This document shows, piece after piece, positions 1-12,345 of a stretch of DNA of 64,000 nt (positions within the stretch are counted from its first letter, which is position 1; each line of letters starts with the position of its first letter). The stretch is from Lucifuga dentata (Eukaryota > Chordata > Actinopteri > Ophidiiformes > Bythitidae): assembly GCA_014773175.1 (NCBI GenBank), contig VXCM01000794.1, positions 134,464-198,463 of the forward strand. The letters run 5' to 3'. Below the pieces are notes generated by a model. The model saw only the letters and a list, made by a program, of their open reading frames with translations, ran no database searches and was not told the DNA's origin. The position numbers and the translations under genes are program-made.

Positions 1-1597
<1,597 letters not shown>

Positions 1598-1717
1598 TCA
1601 TTTCTTTACAGGCACACCCTCTGAATAGTCCTCCAGTACTCCTGCCAAATGGTCATTGTGGGTCTTGAAGCGTCTCTTCTTCTGGCCACCTGGCTTCTTC
1701 CTCTTTTGAACTGGTAA
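1598..1717 (-). CDS. gtf2e2: gtf2e2 terminal coding exon 7
   Basis: The acceptor CTCCCTGCAG ends at 1718. The exon encodes [33 protein letters not shown] and a short tail ending GVPVKK, then TGA at 1600-1598. The basic patch and the HLAGVLxDYS motif match the C-terminus of vertebrate TFIIE-beta. The last residues differ from mammals. Confidence 0.94.
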   Translation of the reverse strand, partial: LPVQKRKKPGGQKKRRFKTHNDHLAGVLEDYSEGVPVKK

Positions 1718-3062
1718 CTGCAGGGAGGATGCACACAACCAATGAAAAGTTACATTTTCACGATATCAAACGTGAGTGACAATTCTAAATCTGGATATGC
1801 TTCATTCACTTTAATTTCAAAGGAGGGTTAGAATGAAAGAAACAAGCAGATAGGAGACCAAAAGAGATACTGACCACTTTCTTTGGTCCAGTTTCTTGCA
1901 TGGAGGAGATGCCTTGTTTCTTCAGGTATTCCTCGATCTTCTCTTCATCTATGGAATCCACTGGAATGCTCCTCCACAGCTTCTGAAATTCTACAATTTA
2001 AAGAGCCAGATTTACAGTACACTGATCAAACATGGCATGCTCAAGTTATTTCAAGATTTGAAACAAAGCAAGGTTTTTCTATAATGCAACCTGTTAAGGA
2101 ATCACCGTAGCATTAAGAGGGAGTTGACAAACTTAACAAATGCTCACCTTCATCCACCACAAACTGGCAGTGCTTATCATTGTAGAATAAGATCTTCTTC
2201 TTGTCTGGTCTTGTCACAAAGATGATCTGATCTCCTAAAGCCTGTGAAAAAAGATATTAATGCTCTTGGTTTAGTGACCACATTAGGCAGACTGACTTTA
2301 GCGCGTACAGTGTTTAATGTGAGCTACCTTTATGGCCTTGGCTGAATTGGGCAGCCCCTCTTCTACGTCGTCCAGGAGCACTCCTCCCTGACCCAGCTGG
2401 TCGTGTTTGTCCAGCAGCCTCAGCAGGGCCTTCTTATCTTTGAGGTTGTACTTAGGCTTAAAGCCATACTTCCCATCCCGCACCTCGATCTTTGGATTGT
2501 TGGCCAAGGCCTGGGATTGGATGGGAGGATGAGTGAAGAAGTACATTTTAGGTTTAAGGTCTCTAGACAAATTGCTACATAACACTTAACTCTCAGTGGT
2601 GAAAAGGACCTAACTGACCCCAAACTTTAAAAATGGATGACCATTTGGGAGTTTGATAATACAGTCCAAGAGGCATCTTGAGGATAAGGTACTTCATCTC
2701 CTGGAGATAAAGTACACAAAGTACACATACCTCAGTCATGAGCCAATGCTTCTGTTTCATACTGATGTCAAGCAGTTTGGTTTCATCCAAAATCTCTTCT
2801 AGGGACAGGACGTGTGTATCCCCATTTTGATGCCTCGTCTGAGAGTTAAGAAAAGAGGAGAACATTAATTCATGTGTAAAGTAGCTTTCTAATTATTGGG
2901 GTTTTTTTTTTTTTTTTTTTTTTTTNTTTTTTTTTTTTTTTTTTTGTTGAGTAATTTTCAGCCCCAACACCTCTACCAGGATTTAACCAAATGTCTACAG
3001 TGATTTTGTGCCTTACAACCTGTCAGTGTACTTTACATCCTACAAAATCCATCTAACAGATG

Positions 3063-3129
<67 letters not shown>

Positions 3130-6100
3130 NTCTGCATGAGAGGATGAGTCAGAGAATGATAGGGCCTAGTTGCCTCTCTACAGAGAGAATGATAAACAAG
3201 CTGTTCACAGAGAAAAAAAACGGGGACCAAATGTTATGCAGGGGACACATCTGACTCACTAGGTTAACACAATAGAAGACGAGTCAAGTTTTTAAAGAGC
3301 TTCAAAGACGATTTTAACAGACATAAAATCTAACAATGGAGATGTTGTGAGAGCTTAAAGCCATTAAGAAGAGGAACGATGACCAGAAGTGGATTACACA
3401 ATGGGCCAGATATATAAAAAATGGCGCTAAGGGTGTAGCGCTGCACTAAACGCGCACCATTATAAATGAAGTTCATTCATAAAACTTCTCCTACTATAAT
3501 CATTGCACTGGTGTTGCATCAATACAATGAAGATTAGTGTGTTAATGAGCTGCTGCATATTTACCAGCCACCATTTATCTTCATTATCTGGTTTTAAAGC
3601 GACAAACTTGTCACTTATCCCCAAAAGTAGCGCTGGCAATTTTACTAAGTAGGATCTGGTAATATTTCCTTCACGGCACAAGTGTGAATAAATACAGTCA
3701 CATTGCCAGCAAAGGCATGAATGATAAAATGGCTGAAATTAGTCTGATGAGAAATTATAGAACTTCTCTCCAACTGCAGCAAAGACAAGAGAAGCAAATA
3801 GCTAAATGGCACCATGAGAGATACCGTTGTGTGACCAACTCTCGCTATGGTGCCGTAAACAATCTCTCGCCTCATTTATTACACATACCTTCCTCGCAGT
3901 CCCATACTGCGCAAGAAATGCAGCTCTATCTGTAAAGATCCTGGCATGTTGAACAGAGCCTTTATGGCACATTGCCATAAAAGAGATCTGTGCTTGAATG
4001 CCAAAAGCACCACTTTAACAGATACTCATCCCAGCAATTTAACAGATTCCATGCTGAAAGGGGAGAAGTCACTGCATAAAAAGAAAAAACACACAAAAAA
4101 AAACTCTCCAGAGGGCATACCTTCATATAATTGACTATCTTGGCCAGGCAACCAAACTTGTACCCAGCACTAGCCTTGAGGTTAAAACTGCCATTACTCG
4201 ACTCTGTGAAGAAATAGAGAAAACAGCTGAGACAAATTAGAAGTGGCATTTAATGTAAAAAGCAATGGTGGACTGTACACACACACACACGGCAAGTTTT
4301 ATGAGAACATCTTTGTTGAGAAATTAGAACAAAAGAGAAAACGTACTGTATTATCTGTGGTCGTGATTTGCACATCAGTCAATGTCAACATGACCACAAG
4401 AGAAAAAAATATTTTGGAGAAGCAATTCCATTTTTATCAAAACAGTGAGCAGTCACGAGTTCATAATTCCATATTTAATCAGTCTAAGAGATCAAGTGTA
4501 AAATCTTATAGCTGGAGTAACAAAAACATCCAAAAAAAAAAAAAAAATNAAAAAAAAAAAAAAAATCACGTAGGAGCGGGCTATCAGACTAATCTTTTAA
4601 GAGTGATACCGTGTTGGAGTCCAATAATGCTGCCCCCTCCCACCACCACCACCCCCACAGACTGTCTGAGGTCTGCACTGATCACTAGCCAATCAAAGCT
4701 GCACACAGACTGGTTCATAAATGATTCATAGTGTGGGAGGGAGCCTCTTGCTGCAGGCAGCTTTTGGGGGGGGGCAGGACGCTGAAACTGTGACAGGACT
4801 GTGAGCGAATGGTAAAGAGGCAAGACTGAAAGAAACGAGCCAACTGGAGAGTGAAGCCTGTGCTGTCCAGCTGTGACATGAAGAGCTGCAAGGAGTGGCA
4901 GAGTGAGCGAGCGAGTGCACGAGCGAGGGCTGAAAGTGCATGAGAGTGGGGGAAAAAAAAGCAGCAAAACAGATCGAGGAGGGAGAGGGTGGAAGACAGA
5001 GCGATAGGTGGAGCGGCAGAGAGAGGAAGAGCGCATCTCTCAGCTTACATCCTCCTAAGAAGCATCCAGACACAGGTGAGTCTGCATATTTATCTGAATG
5101 ACGCATTTCTCACAATGACGCGCCTGCAAATATCGACAGTATGAATTTAAGCGATAGGCTCCAGGCTCTTCTATGACTCAGCATGTGATGGAGACAAACG
5201 GTTTTTTGGTGACCAATCCAGCAGTTATAAGGTAGATCATATATTTTTGGTGCAGATCTTTTCACTCGAACAATACCTTCATTGTTAGAGAAAGCACTTT
5301 GGCAACATATGGAACAAATGTATGAATGTAAGTACGCTAAGATCTTAAATGATGATATTGAGGTCAGGACCAAGTGAGTGCCTCCTGTATTAAATAAACA
5401 TGGATCGGTCTGTCTGCATTTCCCGCTACAATACCAAGCATCGAAAACTGTGTGTGTGTGTGTTCATGTGTCTCATCAGTGTGAGATGCATGACTGGAAG
5501 CAAACTGCAGCTCTCAATACAAATCAATGAGTGACTCAAGCTGTAAAGAGCCAGCCAGAGACATTAGGAGTGTGTGCGAGTGTGAGAGAGCAATATCTGG
5601 GCCTATAACACCTTTTAGAGCTCTGCTGGGGTGGGGTTTCACTTAGGCTGAGATAACAGATGCTGTAGGGAGCCAATCTGTCTATGTCTGAATGTTCTGA
5701 CAGAAGAGAGAAAGACAACGGGTGACAAGGCCAGACGAAACAGATTAGTAAAGCTGGTTGTTGTCATGACAACGGGTTGAGGTGAAGTTAGAGGAATTAT
5801 AAAGAAATATGAGCTGGGTTTGCGATGAGGGATGCCAAAAAGGGAAAGGAGAGTTTGGTTGAATTAAGAGACTGAGGAGTGCTTAGCTCTTAGACCTGCA
5901 TTGGTCCTGAAATAGCATTTTGCTGCCATTAACTTACTTACTATTAACTTACTATTAACATTTACTAACTCCTAGTAAATGTAGTCAACTGTGCTCGTCA
6001 AGATTACTTTTCCTTTTACCAGAACTGTACATATTTTCTGTCTTCCTGAAGCAAGTAGGAAAAGTGAGGTACATTCATTGTTGCAGCATAAAGAGGCTGA

Positions 6101-9100
6101 AATGACTTAATAATGTACTGAAAACATCCATCAGCCATCCATCCTCTAAACCTGTTTATCCTCTGAGGCCATGGGTATTAAAAACATGGAGCTAAACATT
6201 TGAACGTAATGACATCAAAAACCATCTCAGTTAAATGCATTTTTTTAAGACCACACTTGTTAAAGGACAATACTAGCGATATTGCAGGTTTGAACCCAAT
6301 AAGTACAAACTGCATAACTGAAAACCATTTCCTAAAGTATACCACTGCAGCGGCATATTTTACAAGTTTTTTCGTTTCCAGACTGCCATTGGTTTCAGTT
6401 CATTCCAGTACACTGTAAAAATCTACGTGTACAGATTTGAAATGTGCTTGAGATACATAATCCATCATTATGTATAATTAACTTTTTTATTTTTCTTCAT
6501 CTTTATTTAACTAGTCCAACAGGGAGCTCCAAGGAAGACAATGTGTTGAATTTTAAGGTGGGTGTATCACCTGAACATTTAATTTTGAAAGATCAAGGGA
6601 TTAGGAAAAATAAGGATAATTTAGTTATCCTTATTTTTCCTAAAGGTTGTCAGTAACATAACATGGATGCAGGTAGTATTTATTTGGCTTAAACATGCAA
6701 AATCACAAATGGTACAGTCCTTTAATGTCTAATATACTATTATACCTTGATAAGACAAAAGATAGGGCCACACACACTCAGCCGAAATTCATTGTTGCCT
6801 TCTTCTAACATGACTGAAGACGTATTATTTGAAATTTGGACTCCAGGTTAAGACTATAACTTGGGTGCTTTGGTTCGGCGGTGGAAAAGTACACACTCTT
6901 TTTGAGGAAACTCAAGCCACAACAACTATTGCTTCCATCAAACTGCAAGGTATCAGGTGGAGTGGAGTTACCATTAACAAGGATCACTTACCAATTAACA
7001 CACACACATTAACACACACTCAAACATAATGCAGATGTCAAGTTTTCACACATCCCGCTGTTTGAACATGTGTTTTACATATGCTAATACAAGTTACTTT
7101 TGGGGCGAAGGTCTCAAACAAATCTGGTCTAAAGAGAAGCTCTTGAGGATGTCTGAGATTGTGAGTGTGCATGAGTGTGTGTTTACAGCACAGTGTGTGG
7201 GCAGAGATAGTGGCATGTTGCATCCTCAGAAGGTAGACTGGTAGGTGTTATCTGAAAATGTGAAATGCTAAGTGTTGAGAAAACCGATGATGCGGACTTG
7301 CAAGTCTCATCTTTTAACATCTTTGATTGATTTTAAATTCTTGGCTATAATATGGCTGCGGGAAAACAGTAGCAAACCATGAACATCACATTTTAGTGCA
7401 GAGAATTCATTTTATACCAGACTTTTCTTTTAAATATATTTTTGCCTCAGCAGAATTTTGTTTTAATATCACTTTTTTTTTTTTTGNCTTTTTTTTTTTT
7501 TGTTTTGTTTAAGTAAAAACTGTCTGCTGTGATAGAGCTAGGCTCGGGTATATTATGTATATATCTAATACTGCAATATTATTTTACAAAGTGACACCTT
7601 ATATGATCCTGGGGTCATGATGTAATACTATTATAAATGACTTAAAGCGCCATTTTGGTGTTTTTGCATGTTTGAGCCCAATAAATACTACCCACATATT
7701 CATTACATTACTGCAAACCATTTTCCAAAACATAATTATTTTTTTTAGTTTTTGTGTTGTGTTTTGTGTTGTTTTACCAAAATCCCTTAATCTTTCCTAA
7801 TTAAATGTTCGGGTGATACAACCACCTTAAAATTAAATTCGCCTGCTAACACCTACGCATGATCATAGAACCTTCTGACACCTAAGCATAATTATAGAAC
7901 CTTTTAACACTTACGCATGATTATAGAAGGCACAGCCGTTTCTCCACTAAGACTCCCCTCATGCAAGCAGCAGACAGTGCAATTAAAAGTTAAATATAGG
8001 CATGATTTATGTTAAGTGGTGCTAAATGTAGGGGTGTCAGGATTACTCCAATAGGGCAAATAACTAATTTATTAGTAAATCTAAATAATAAATTATTAGG
8101 AGCCCCATGACGTGGCATGACGTGACATGGCATGACACTATGAATTGGGCAACAGGAAACTGGACAAACTGCATCAGTCTCCTGTTGCCCAATTCATAGT
8201 GGGATATTCTGTGACACTACAAAGGATAAGTGTATGTGTGTATAAGGGATGGATGGATGGATGAGTGTAAATCATATATATGTATTTTTTATATACTGTC
8301 TGTGTGTGCACCACAATTCTTTCACTGTCTAGAATTGAACCTCAGCACCACGTCCTCTTCCAGATGCAGATATTAACCATCTTTCCTCCATTCTTTGCTT
8401 CTTCCAATCAGAAATCATGGCCAACATCACTAACGCAACACACATCAGTCTCCTACGGCACCCAGAAGCGATTCCTCTCCCCCATGTCTCCTTTCAAGTT
8501 CAGGAGGTTTACCCATTCCATGACAGCTGGAATGTGGCCTGTTTCGTCATCCTCCTCCTCTTCATCCTCACAGTCTTGTCTCTGGCTGCCCTGGCTGTGC
8601 TCTATGAGCTGCTGGACTGCGGCTGCTGTGCCAAAGGAAAGACACATCGCCAGCTCCAGGAGGAGGGGCCAGGAGGCTTCACCAAGCTGACCAGCTTTTG
8701 CAAGGGACCAGAATCCCACACTGAGGTGGTGTAGAGTTGCAACAATGAACATGAGGAAGAGCAGGAAGCAGGGTTTTAATGCTGAACTGGCCAATACTAA
8801 AGCTCTGACTGTCGCCCCCTGATAACTCACATTTTGCTGTCTGCCACTGACCCAATAGTTGAGAAGATTATGGAGGAAAGGGACTAAATAGGGAAATCAA
8901 GCAATGTTTTAAAAACAAATGGGGCTTTTTGTTCCCACTGATTTGGAGTAAGTTTAACTGGGTTTTTATCTTAGTTCATCACTTCACCATTTCACATAGT
9001 ACGGAGTTTGAAAGCCATCTTTTCCACCAAAAATCCCCAAATCTACCAGAACAGAATCAAAATCCACATTACAGAAACTAAGGCAGAATTTGCTAAATTC

Positions 9101-10904
9101 ACAGAGGGCAAATTTTGTCTTGTCTTCTAATAAGGAGTATGAAGTAACAGGGGGAAAGTTAAAGTAAAAAGCACTAATGATTATTCAGTATCAATGAAAA
9201 CTAAAAACCATTTGAGCATTCTCAAAATGATCTTATATAAAGAAAACCCTGTCAGTACTACGCATATTAATGACTAGCTGGATGCATTCTTTGTAGTGTG
9301 TAAGTCCATCAACAGGAACAAGAAATACCACTGTTTCCCAGTGAGACTGAATAAACAACAAAAACTATTTCAGTAAAGCCCATTTTTAGTTTTATGCCAA
9401 GTGTTTGCCAGTATTGTTTAGTACTGTAACATTATCTGAAGACAACTGACCCTTGGATACCACACAGTGATGTAATTTAAATGTCATTTTAAGCACAGTA
9501 TATGATTTCATATGCCTTACCACAAAATGCCTAATAAAACTCACTAGATTGTGCAGAGAAGCTTTGGCTTTTATAAACTACAATAACAAACATCCTGCTA
9601 TGAAGGGAACAGTGTGATGCATGACGTTTTCCAGGATCGAGCCGAAACTGTAGTTAACCTTTGCAGACTTCCAACCAACATACTTGTTTACCCCAAATGC
9701 GTATTGGTGTACATGTTAGCAGCCATACAAAAAGAAACTGCTGTCCATAAATGTTTTACAAACTAAATTTCAATGTCCTTTTTTTCTTAGTGTTGTTATA
9801 TTTGAATTGAAAACATATTTAAATTAAAATGTTTCAACACGCACATTCACTTTTTGAAAGTAGTATGTACAGAGAATGATTATTTCTGCTACAAGCAGCC
9901 AAAACTAGTTTTCTTGGAAGGGGGGATAGGCTCACCCTTAGGGATCAGGTGAGGAGCACAGATATCCAGGAGAGGCTCAAAGCAGAACTGTTGCTCCTTC
10001 GCATTGGAAGGAGCCAGTTAAGGTGTGCGGGCATCTGATTAGGATGCCTCCTGGACACCTCCCTTTGGGGGTTTTTCTGGGTATGTCCAATTGGGAGGGA
10101 CTCTGAGGCAGACCCAGAACACGCTGGAGAGATTACATATCCCATCTGGCCTGGGAATGCCTCAAAATCCCCCAGGAGGAGCTGGAGAATATGGGTGGGG
10201 AGAAGGACATCAGGGCTACCTTGCTTGGTCTCTGCTGCACGGAGCAGTTTAAGTGGAAGAAAATAAATAAATGGATGGATGGACACTGCAGTATGATTTC
10301 CTGCAACTTTGAGGAATTTAATTGCTTCACCAGCAGACATGGACCAGCAAAATATTATGGTATATTTGGTCATATGATCAGAATGACTTCTCTCACTAAT
10401 ATTAAAGTAGGCAAACATTTATCAAACACAGTAGTACAATTTCTGCTTGTACTATTGTGTGTACTGAACACAATAGTGGTCATATTAGAGCAAAACTCAG
10501 ATGCTGAAACCTTGCTACAACTAGGATTAGCCTTTCAGTTACTCATCTGAAGATGTAGCTGCCTTTTGGTAACAATACTGAAAAGGTAATTTACTGAAAA
10601 TTATAATCTGGGGTGCACTGTTCGATAAATTAACAATCAGTTCTGGTTGATGATTATTACAAATAGCCCAATCAATGATCTGTACGTTCATACAAATGAT
10701 CTGTACGTTCATACAATAGTACAGACAGGGTTTTTTGCACTTACCAGCACTGTGTCTGGATCCAGAGGAGCTCTCCTTGTCGACTTTGGCCTTCTTCTTC
10801 TTGTGTGATCCAGATTCTGAGGTGGCTGGTCTCTTCTCTACAGCTGGAGTGGACAGAGCTCTCTTCTTGAACAGTTCTCTCTCTCTTAAAAGAGCAGGAT
10901 CCAT
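1598..10904 (-). CDS. gtf2e2: TFIIE beta subunit (general transcription factor IIE subunit 2), complete, 7 coding exons
   Basis: TFIIE-beta pairs with TFIIE-alpha in the RNA polymerase II preinitiation complex in the nucleus, where it helps recruit and regulate TFIIH and promoter opening. The joined exons are 10904-10745, 4203-4121, 2838-2731, 2510-2328, 2241-2148, 1990-1875 and 1717-1598. They give 287 residues, close to the 291 I recall for human. The start [20 protein letters not shown] is nearly the mammalian N-terminus. A Lys-rich stretch (HKKKKAK) and a Ser-rich linker follow. The core then shows [21 protein letters not shown] and NNPKIEV, typical of the two winged-helix domains (about residues 60-205), and the C-terminal third is basic ([14 protein letters not shown]). 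Every junction keeps frame and uses AG/GT. The 6.5-kb intron between the first two coding exons carries smim18 on the other strand. The identification is from recalled family sequence; I am very sure of it. Confidence 0.97.
1875..1990 (-). CDS. gtf2e2: gtf2e2 coding exon 6
   Basis: The acceptor AAATTGTAG ends at 1991. The donor reads GTCAGT from 1874, a slightly unusual C at position 3. The 116 nt encode [20 protein letters not shown] through the end of exon 6 at GPKKV (residues 210-248). The frame closes exactly to phase 0, which supports this donor choice. Confidence 0.92.
2148..2241 (-). CDS. gtf2e2: gtf2e2 coding exon 5
   Basis: The acceptor TTTTCACAG ends at 2242 and the donor GTGAGCA starts at 2147. 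The 94 nt encode [20 protein letters not shown] through QFVVDE (residues 179-209) plus one base of the next codon. It is too short to stand out as an ORF but fits the family exactly. Confidence 0.94.
2328..2510 (-). CDS. gtf2e2: gtf2e2 coding exon 4
   Basis: The acceptor CCAATCCCAG ends at 2511 and the donor GTAGCTC starts at 2327. The exon is 183 nt in phase 0 and encodes [20 protein letters not shown] through PNSAKAIK (residues 118-178), the second winged-helix unit with the conserved [13 protein letters not shown] helix. Confidence 0.95.
2731..2838 (-). CDS. gtf2e2: gtf2e2 coding exon 3
   Basis: The acceptor AACTCTCAG ends at 2839 and the donor GTATGTG starts at 2730. The exon is 108 nt in phase 0 and encodes [19 protein letters not shown] through WLMTE (residues 82-117), the rest of the first winged-helix domain. 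The match to mammalian TFIIE-beta is residue by residue in motifs such as GDTH and EILDET. Confidence 0.95.
2902..2945. repeat. poly(T) run with N gap
   Basis: A T homopolymer in a gtf2e2 intron with a single N at 2926. Its true length is unknown. Confidence 0.8.
3065..3130. repeat. poly(A) run with N gap
   Basis: About 65 A residues ending in an N at 3130, in a gtf2e2 intron. It faces the T run at 2902-2945 only 120 bases away, so the pair could form a long A:T hairpin. Confidence 0.8.
4121..4203 (-). CDS. gtf2e2: gtf2e2 coding exon 2
   Basis: The acceptor TTCTTCACAG ends at 4204 and the donor GTATGCC starts at 4120. The 83 nt complete a GAG codon with the last base of exon 1 and encode [18 protein letters not shown] through NYMK (residues 54-81), entering the first winged-helix domain. 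Confidence 0.95.
4745..5075 (+). other. smim18: probable 5' UTR exon of smim18
   Basis: A strong donor CACAG/GTGAGT ends at 5075 on the plus strand, after about 330 bases of purine-rich sequence that is more GC-rich than its surroundings. An AT-rich TATA-like stretch (CATAAATGATTCAT) lies near 4714-4727. The smim18 coding exon begins right after a good acceptor, so an upstream exon is needed, and this is the best candidate inside the same gtf2e2 intron. The 5' limit is a guess. Confidence 0.45.
6126..6180 (-). mobile_element. LINE tail fragment
   Basis: A short stretch (CCATCCATCCTCTAAACCTG then TTTATCC) is the inverse complement of the common fish LINE tail GGATAAG...TTTAGA.GGATGGATGG. Only the tail remains. 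Confidence 0.4.
6260..6725. mobile_element. foldback-like inverted-repeat element, copy A (TTAA ends)
   Basis: The element starts TTAAAGGACAATACTAGCGA and ends with the near inverse complement, TGCAAAATCAC...CAGTCCTTTAA. The inverted similarity runs inward for about 75 bases. It lacks any coding region. It sits in the large gtf2e2 intron upstream of smim18. Internally it contains a perfect 19-bp hairpin (6601-6643). Confidence 0.6.
6601..6643. repeat. 19-bp perfect hairpin inside foldback element A
   Basis: TTAGGAAAAATAAGGATAA (6601-6619) pairs perfectly with 6625-6643 around a TTTAG loop. It is probably the decayed centre of the element's inverted arms. Confidence 0.7.
7642..7940. mobile_element. 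foldback-like element, copy B (one arm)
   Basis: The arm starts TTAAAGCGCC then TTTTTGCATGTTTGAGCCCA and continues through CCATTTTCCAAAACATAA and the ...GGTGATACAACCACCTTAAA segment. It aligns for about 190 bases to the inverse complement of the right arm of the copy at 48345-48812. The opposite arm is missing. It lies in the gtf2e2 intron, just upstream of the smim18 coding exon. Confidence 0.55.
8137..8200. repeat. perfect 21-bp hairpin, 22-nt loop
   Basis: The left arm 8137-8157 (ACTATGAATTGGGCAACAGG + A) is exactly the inverse complement of 8180-8200. It lies about 210 bases upstream of the smim18 coding exon, inside introns of both smim18 and (antisense) gtf2e2. Confidence 0.8.
8417..8734 (+). 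CDS. smim18: Small integral membrane protein 18
   Basis: The ORF encodes 105 residues. The segment [20 protein letters not shown], the hydrophobic run to about residue 63, and [14 protein letters not shown] match recalled mammalian SMIM18 closely, as does the C-terminal TEVV. I see a short N-terminal region with two possible N-glycosylation sites (NIT, NAT), one transmembrane helix at about residues 40-63, a juxtamembrane cysteine cluster (CGCC) that could be palmitoylated, and a short tail. The cellular function is not established. The acceptor TCTTCCAATCAG ends at 8411, five bases before the ATG, so the coding region is in a single exon with the 5' UTR spliced on from upstream. The gene lies inside a gtf2e2 intron on the opposite strand. 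An overlapping longer ORF in another frame (8280-8690) is a shadow. Confidence 0.95.
   Translation: MANITNATHISLLRHPEAIPLPHVSFQVQEVYPFHDSWNVACFVILLLFILTVLSLAALAVLYELLDCGCCAKGKTHRQLQEEGPGGFTKLTSFCKGPESHTEVV
8735..9540 (+). other. smim18: smim18 3' UTR with poly(A) signal
   Basis: The sequence after the TAG at 8732-8734 has no further coding potential. A canonical AATAAA lies at 9533-9538, followed by GT-rich sequence, so cleavage probably occurs around 9555-9570. Overlap with antisense intronic pre-mRNA of gtf2e2 is implied by the layout. Confidence 0.55.
9926..10283 (+). mobile_element. non-LTR retrotransposon 3' end (fish LINE, Rex3/RTE-like)
   Basis: The sequence (GGATAGGCTCACCCTTAGGG, ...ATCTGATTAGGATGCCTCCT, AGACCCAGAACACGCTGGAG, ...GAGGAGCTGGAGAATATG) is a decayed copy of a very common teleost LINE end coding for the reverse-transcriptase C-terminus. 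It closes with an ATGGATGGATGG tail. The reading frame is broken. Assignment to Rex3/RTE rests on the GATG tail and is tentative. It lies in a gtf2e2 intron. Confidence 0.65.
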
Positions 10905-10909
10905 CCTGG
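10745..10909 (-). CDS. gtf2e2: gtf2e2 coding exon 1
   Basis: The ATG is at 10904-10902 and codes for [22 protein letters not shown] acceptor ends at 10910, leaving five untranslated bases in this exon, so at least one 5' UTR exon lies further upstream. The donor is GTAAGTG, starting at 10744. The exon encodes residues 1-53 plus the first base of codon 54. An in-frame ATG eight codons upstream lies before the acceptor, so it is intronic. Confidence 0.95.
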
Positions 10910-11009
10910 CTGAGAGCACACAGCACATATTAAAAACAGCTAGGATTTTAAAGACTTAACAAAAGGCAAAACCATAATGCTATCTCATGGTCTAAGATAT
11001 TTTACCACC

Positions 11010-11285
11010 TTAAAGGATCATACTGGTGGTTTTGCACATTTGAGCTGAATATATACAACCCGCATACACTATATACAACCCACATACACATTACCTTACT
11101 GAAAAGTAAAACATGCTACTGGAACAGTATATGCTAGAATTGTTTTTTCTACCTTCCAAACAGCCACTGATTTCAGTTTGTTACAGTCCGCTATTAAAAT
11201 CAACTTGAAGAAACCTGAAACGTGAAGGTGAAACATTGAATTTTAAGGTGTGTATCACCTGAGCATTTATCTGAACACCTGCCAT
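11010..11285. mobile_element. foldback-like element, copy C (truncated)
   Basis: It starts TTAAAGGATCATACTGGTGG, then shows the shared internal sequence CTACCTTCCAAACAGCCACT and the AATTTTAAGGTGTGTATCACCTGAGC block seen in copies A and F, with the far end lost. It lies in the first gtf2e2 intron. Confidence 0.55.
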
Positions 11286-12160
11286 GTACACATGACAATG
11301 AATATACATTATCTCTCCTTACAGAGCAATGATATTAAAAAGGCAAAAACGATACAAAACCATCTATATGTTTAAAACACTTTTTCAGTACCACATCAAT
11401 TGTGTCCATAGTGGAGTATCGAAACCTCTCAAGCGAAAGGTTGAGAGGTTTACACCCACCAAATGCTGCAGATTTCTACTTGACTCTACTCACCAATTGG
11501 TCCAACATTTTCAGTCTTAAATACTACGTTTGTTAACTTTATATAGTTTTTAGGCAACAAGGCTTAACAGCTAATGTAGAAAAACGTGGTTACAATCAAC
11601 AAACTAAAGTGTGGAAAAAAGTATTTGGGTAAGTTACAGGTACCGGTTACTTTATTGACACCAGTAAATATCACGCAGCCCAGCAAACAGAGCGCTAGGT
11701 TTTCCCCAATAATTTAACCAATCAGGACCAGATAAAAACCAATAGCAACTAGTGTTAACAAATAGCAAATTGTAGAAACTCAAATCTAAAGCATCATTGT
11801 TGTCCTGCCATACTATACTCACGTCTTTAAATAAAAAATAAAAAAAACAGTGAGATAACTACTCCAAAAATGTAACGGAGAACGTTAGCATCGGTTCCTA
11901 GTTTATTGCTGTCGACTGTCTGCTCACGGTAGTTGGTCGGCACTGCTTGAACCTTACTTTTGGCGTTATGTCATTTGTAAACGTATAACGTATCGTAAAA
12001 GTAGTTAATCACATTGGTGAACATTGCAGTTTTAATGTAATTTTACTGACTATATTGGATATTCCGATAACAAATTAATCAAATGAAACACCACAGGTTG
12101 GCTTGGCATTTAGCTTGTTAGCTTTAGAATCTGTTTGTCTTAGCAAACCACTAACATTAC

Positions 12161-12345
12161 CTTGCTGTTCTCGGAGAAAGACACGGCTTAGTCCACGGTG
12201 GTATTTGCTATACTCGATGTCTATAGCAAACCAGAAATACTAAGCTTAACTAAACAAATAACTGCTGTACGTTGTTGCTTCAAAGACAATATCACGCTAG
12301 CTAAACAACTTCATTCACATTGTAGCTCCTACTGCCATATTGCAC
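12161..12345 (-). other. gtf2e2: probable 5' UTR exon of gtf2e2
   Basis: Coding exon 1 begins five bases after an acceptor, so an upstream untranslated exon is required. On the minus strand the best donor near the promoter-like motifs reads AACAGCAAG then GTAATG, placing the exon 3' end at 12161. The 5' end is a guess from the ETS and YY1-like motifs at 12336-12351. There is no transcript evidence. Confidence 0.45.

Noticed and set aside
3033..3254. ORFs made of poly-Lys or poly-Phe
   Set aside because: Translation of the A homopolymer at 3065-3129.
4584..5106. Two overlapping minus-strand ORFs of 126-150 codons
   Set aside because: Serine/leucine-rich low-complexity readings antisense to the probable smim18 5' UTR exon; no family similarity or splice support.
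8280..8690. 136-codon ORF overlapping smim18
   Set aside because: Different frame from the conserved SMIM18 protein; its serine run is the shadow of the transmembrane segment.
9945..10418. 157-codon minus-strand ORF
   Set aside because: Antisense reading of a LINE 3' end that belongs to the plus strand.
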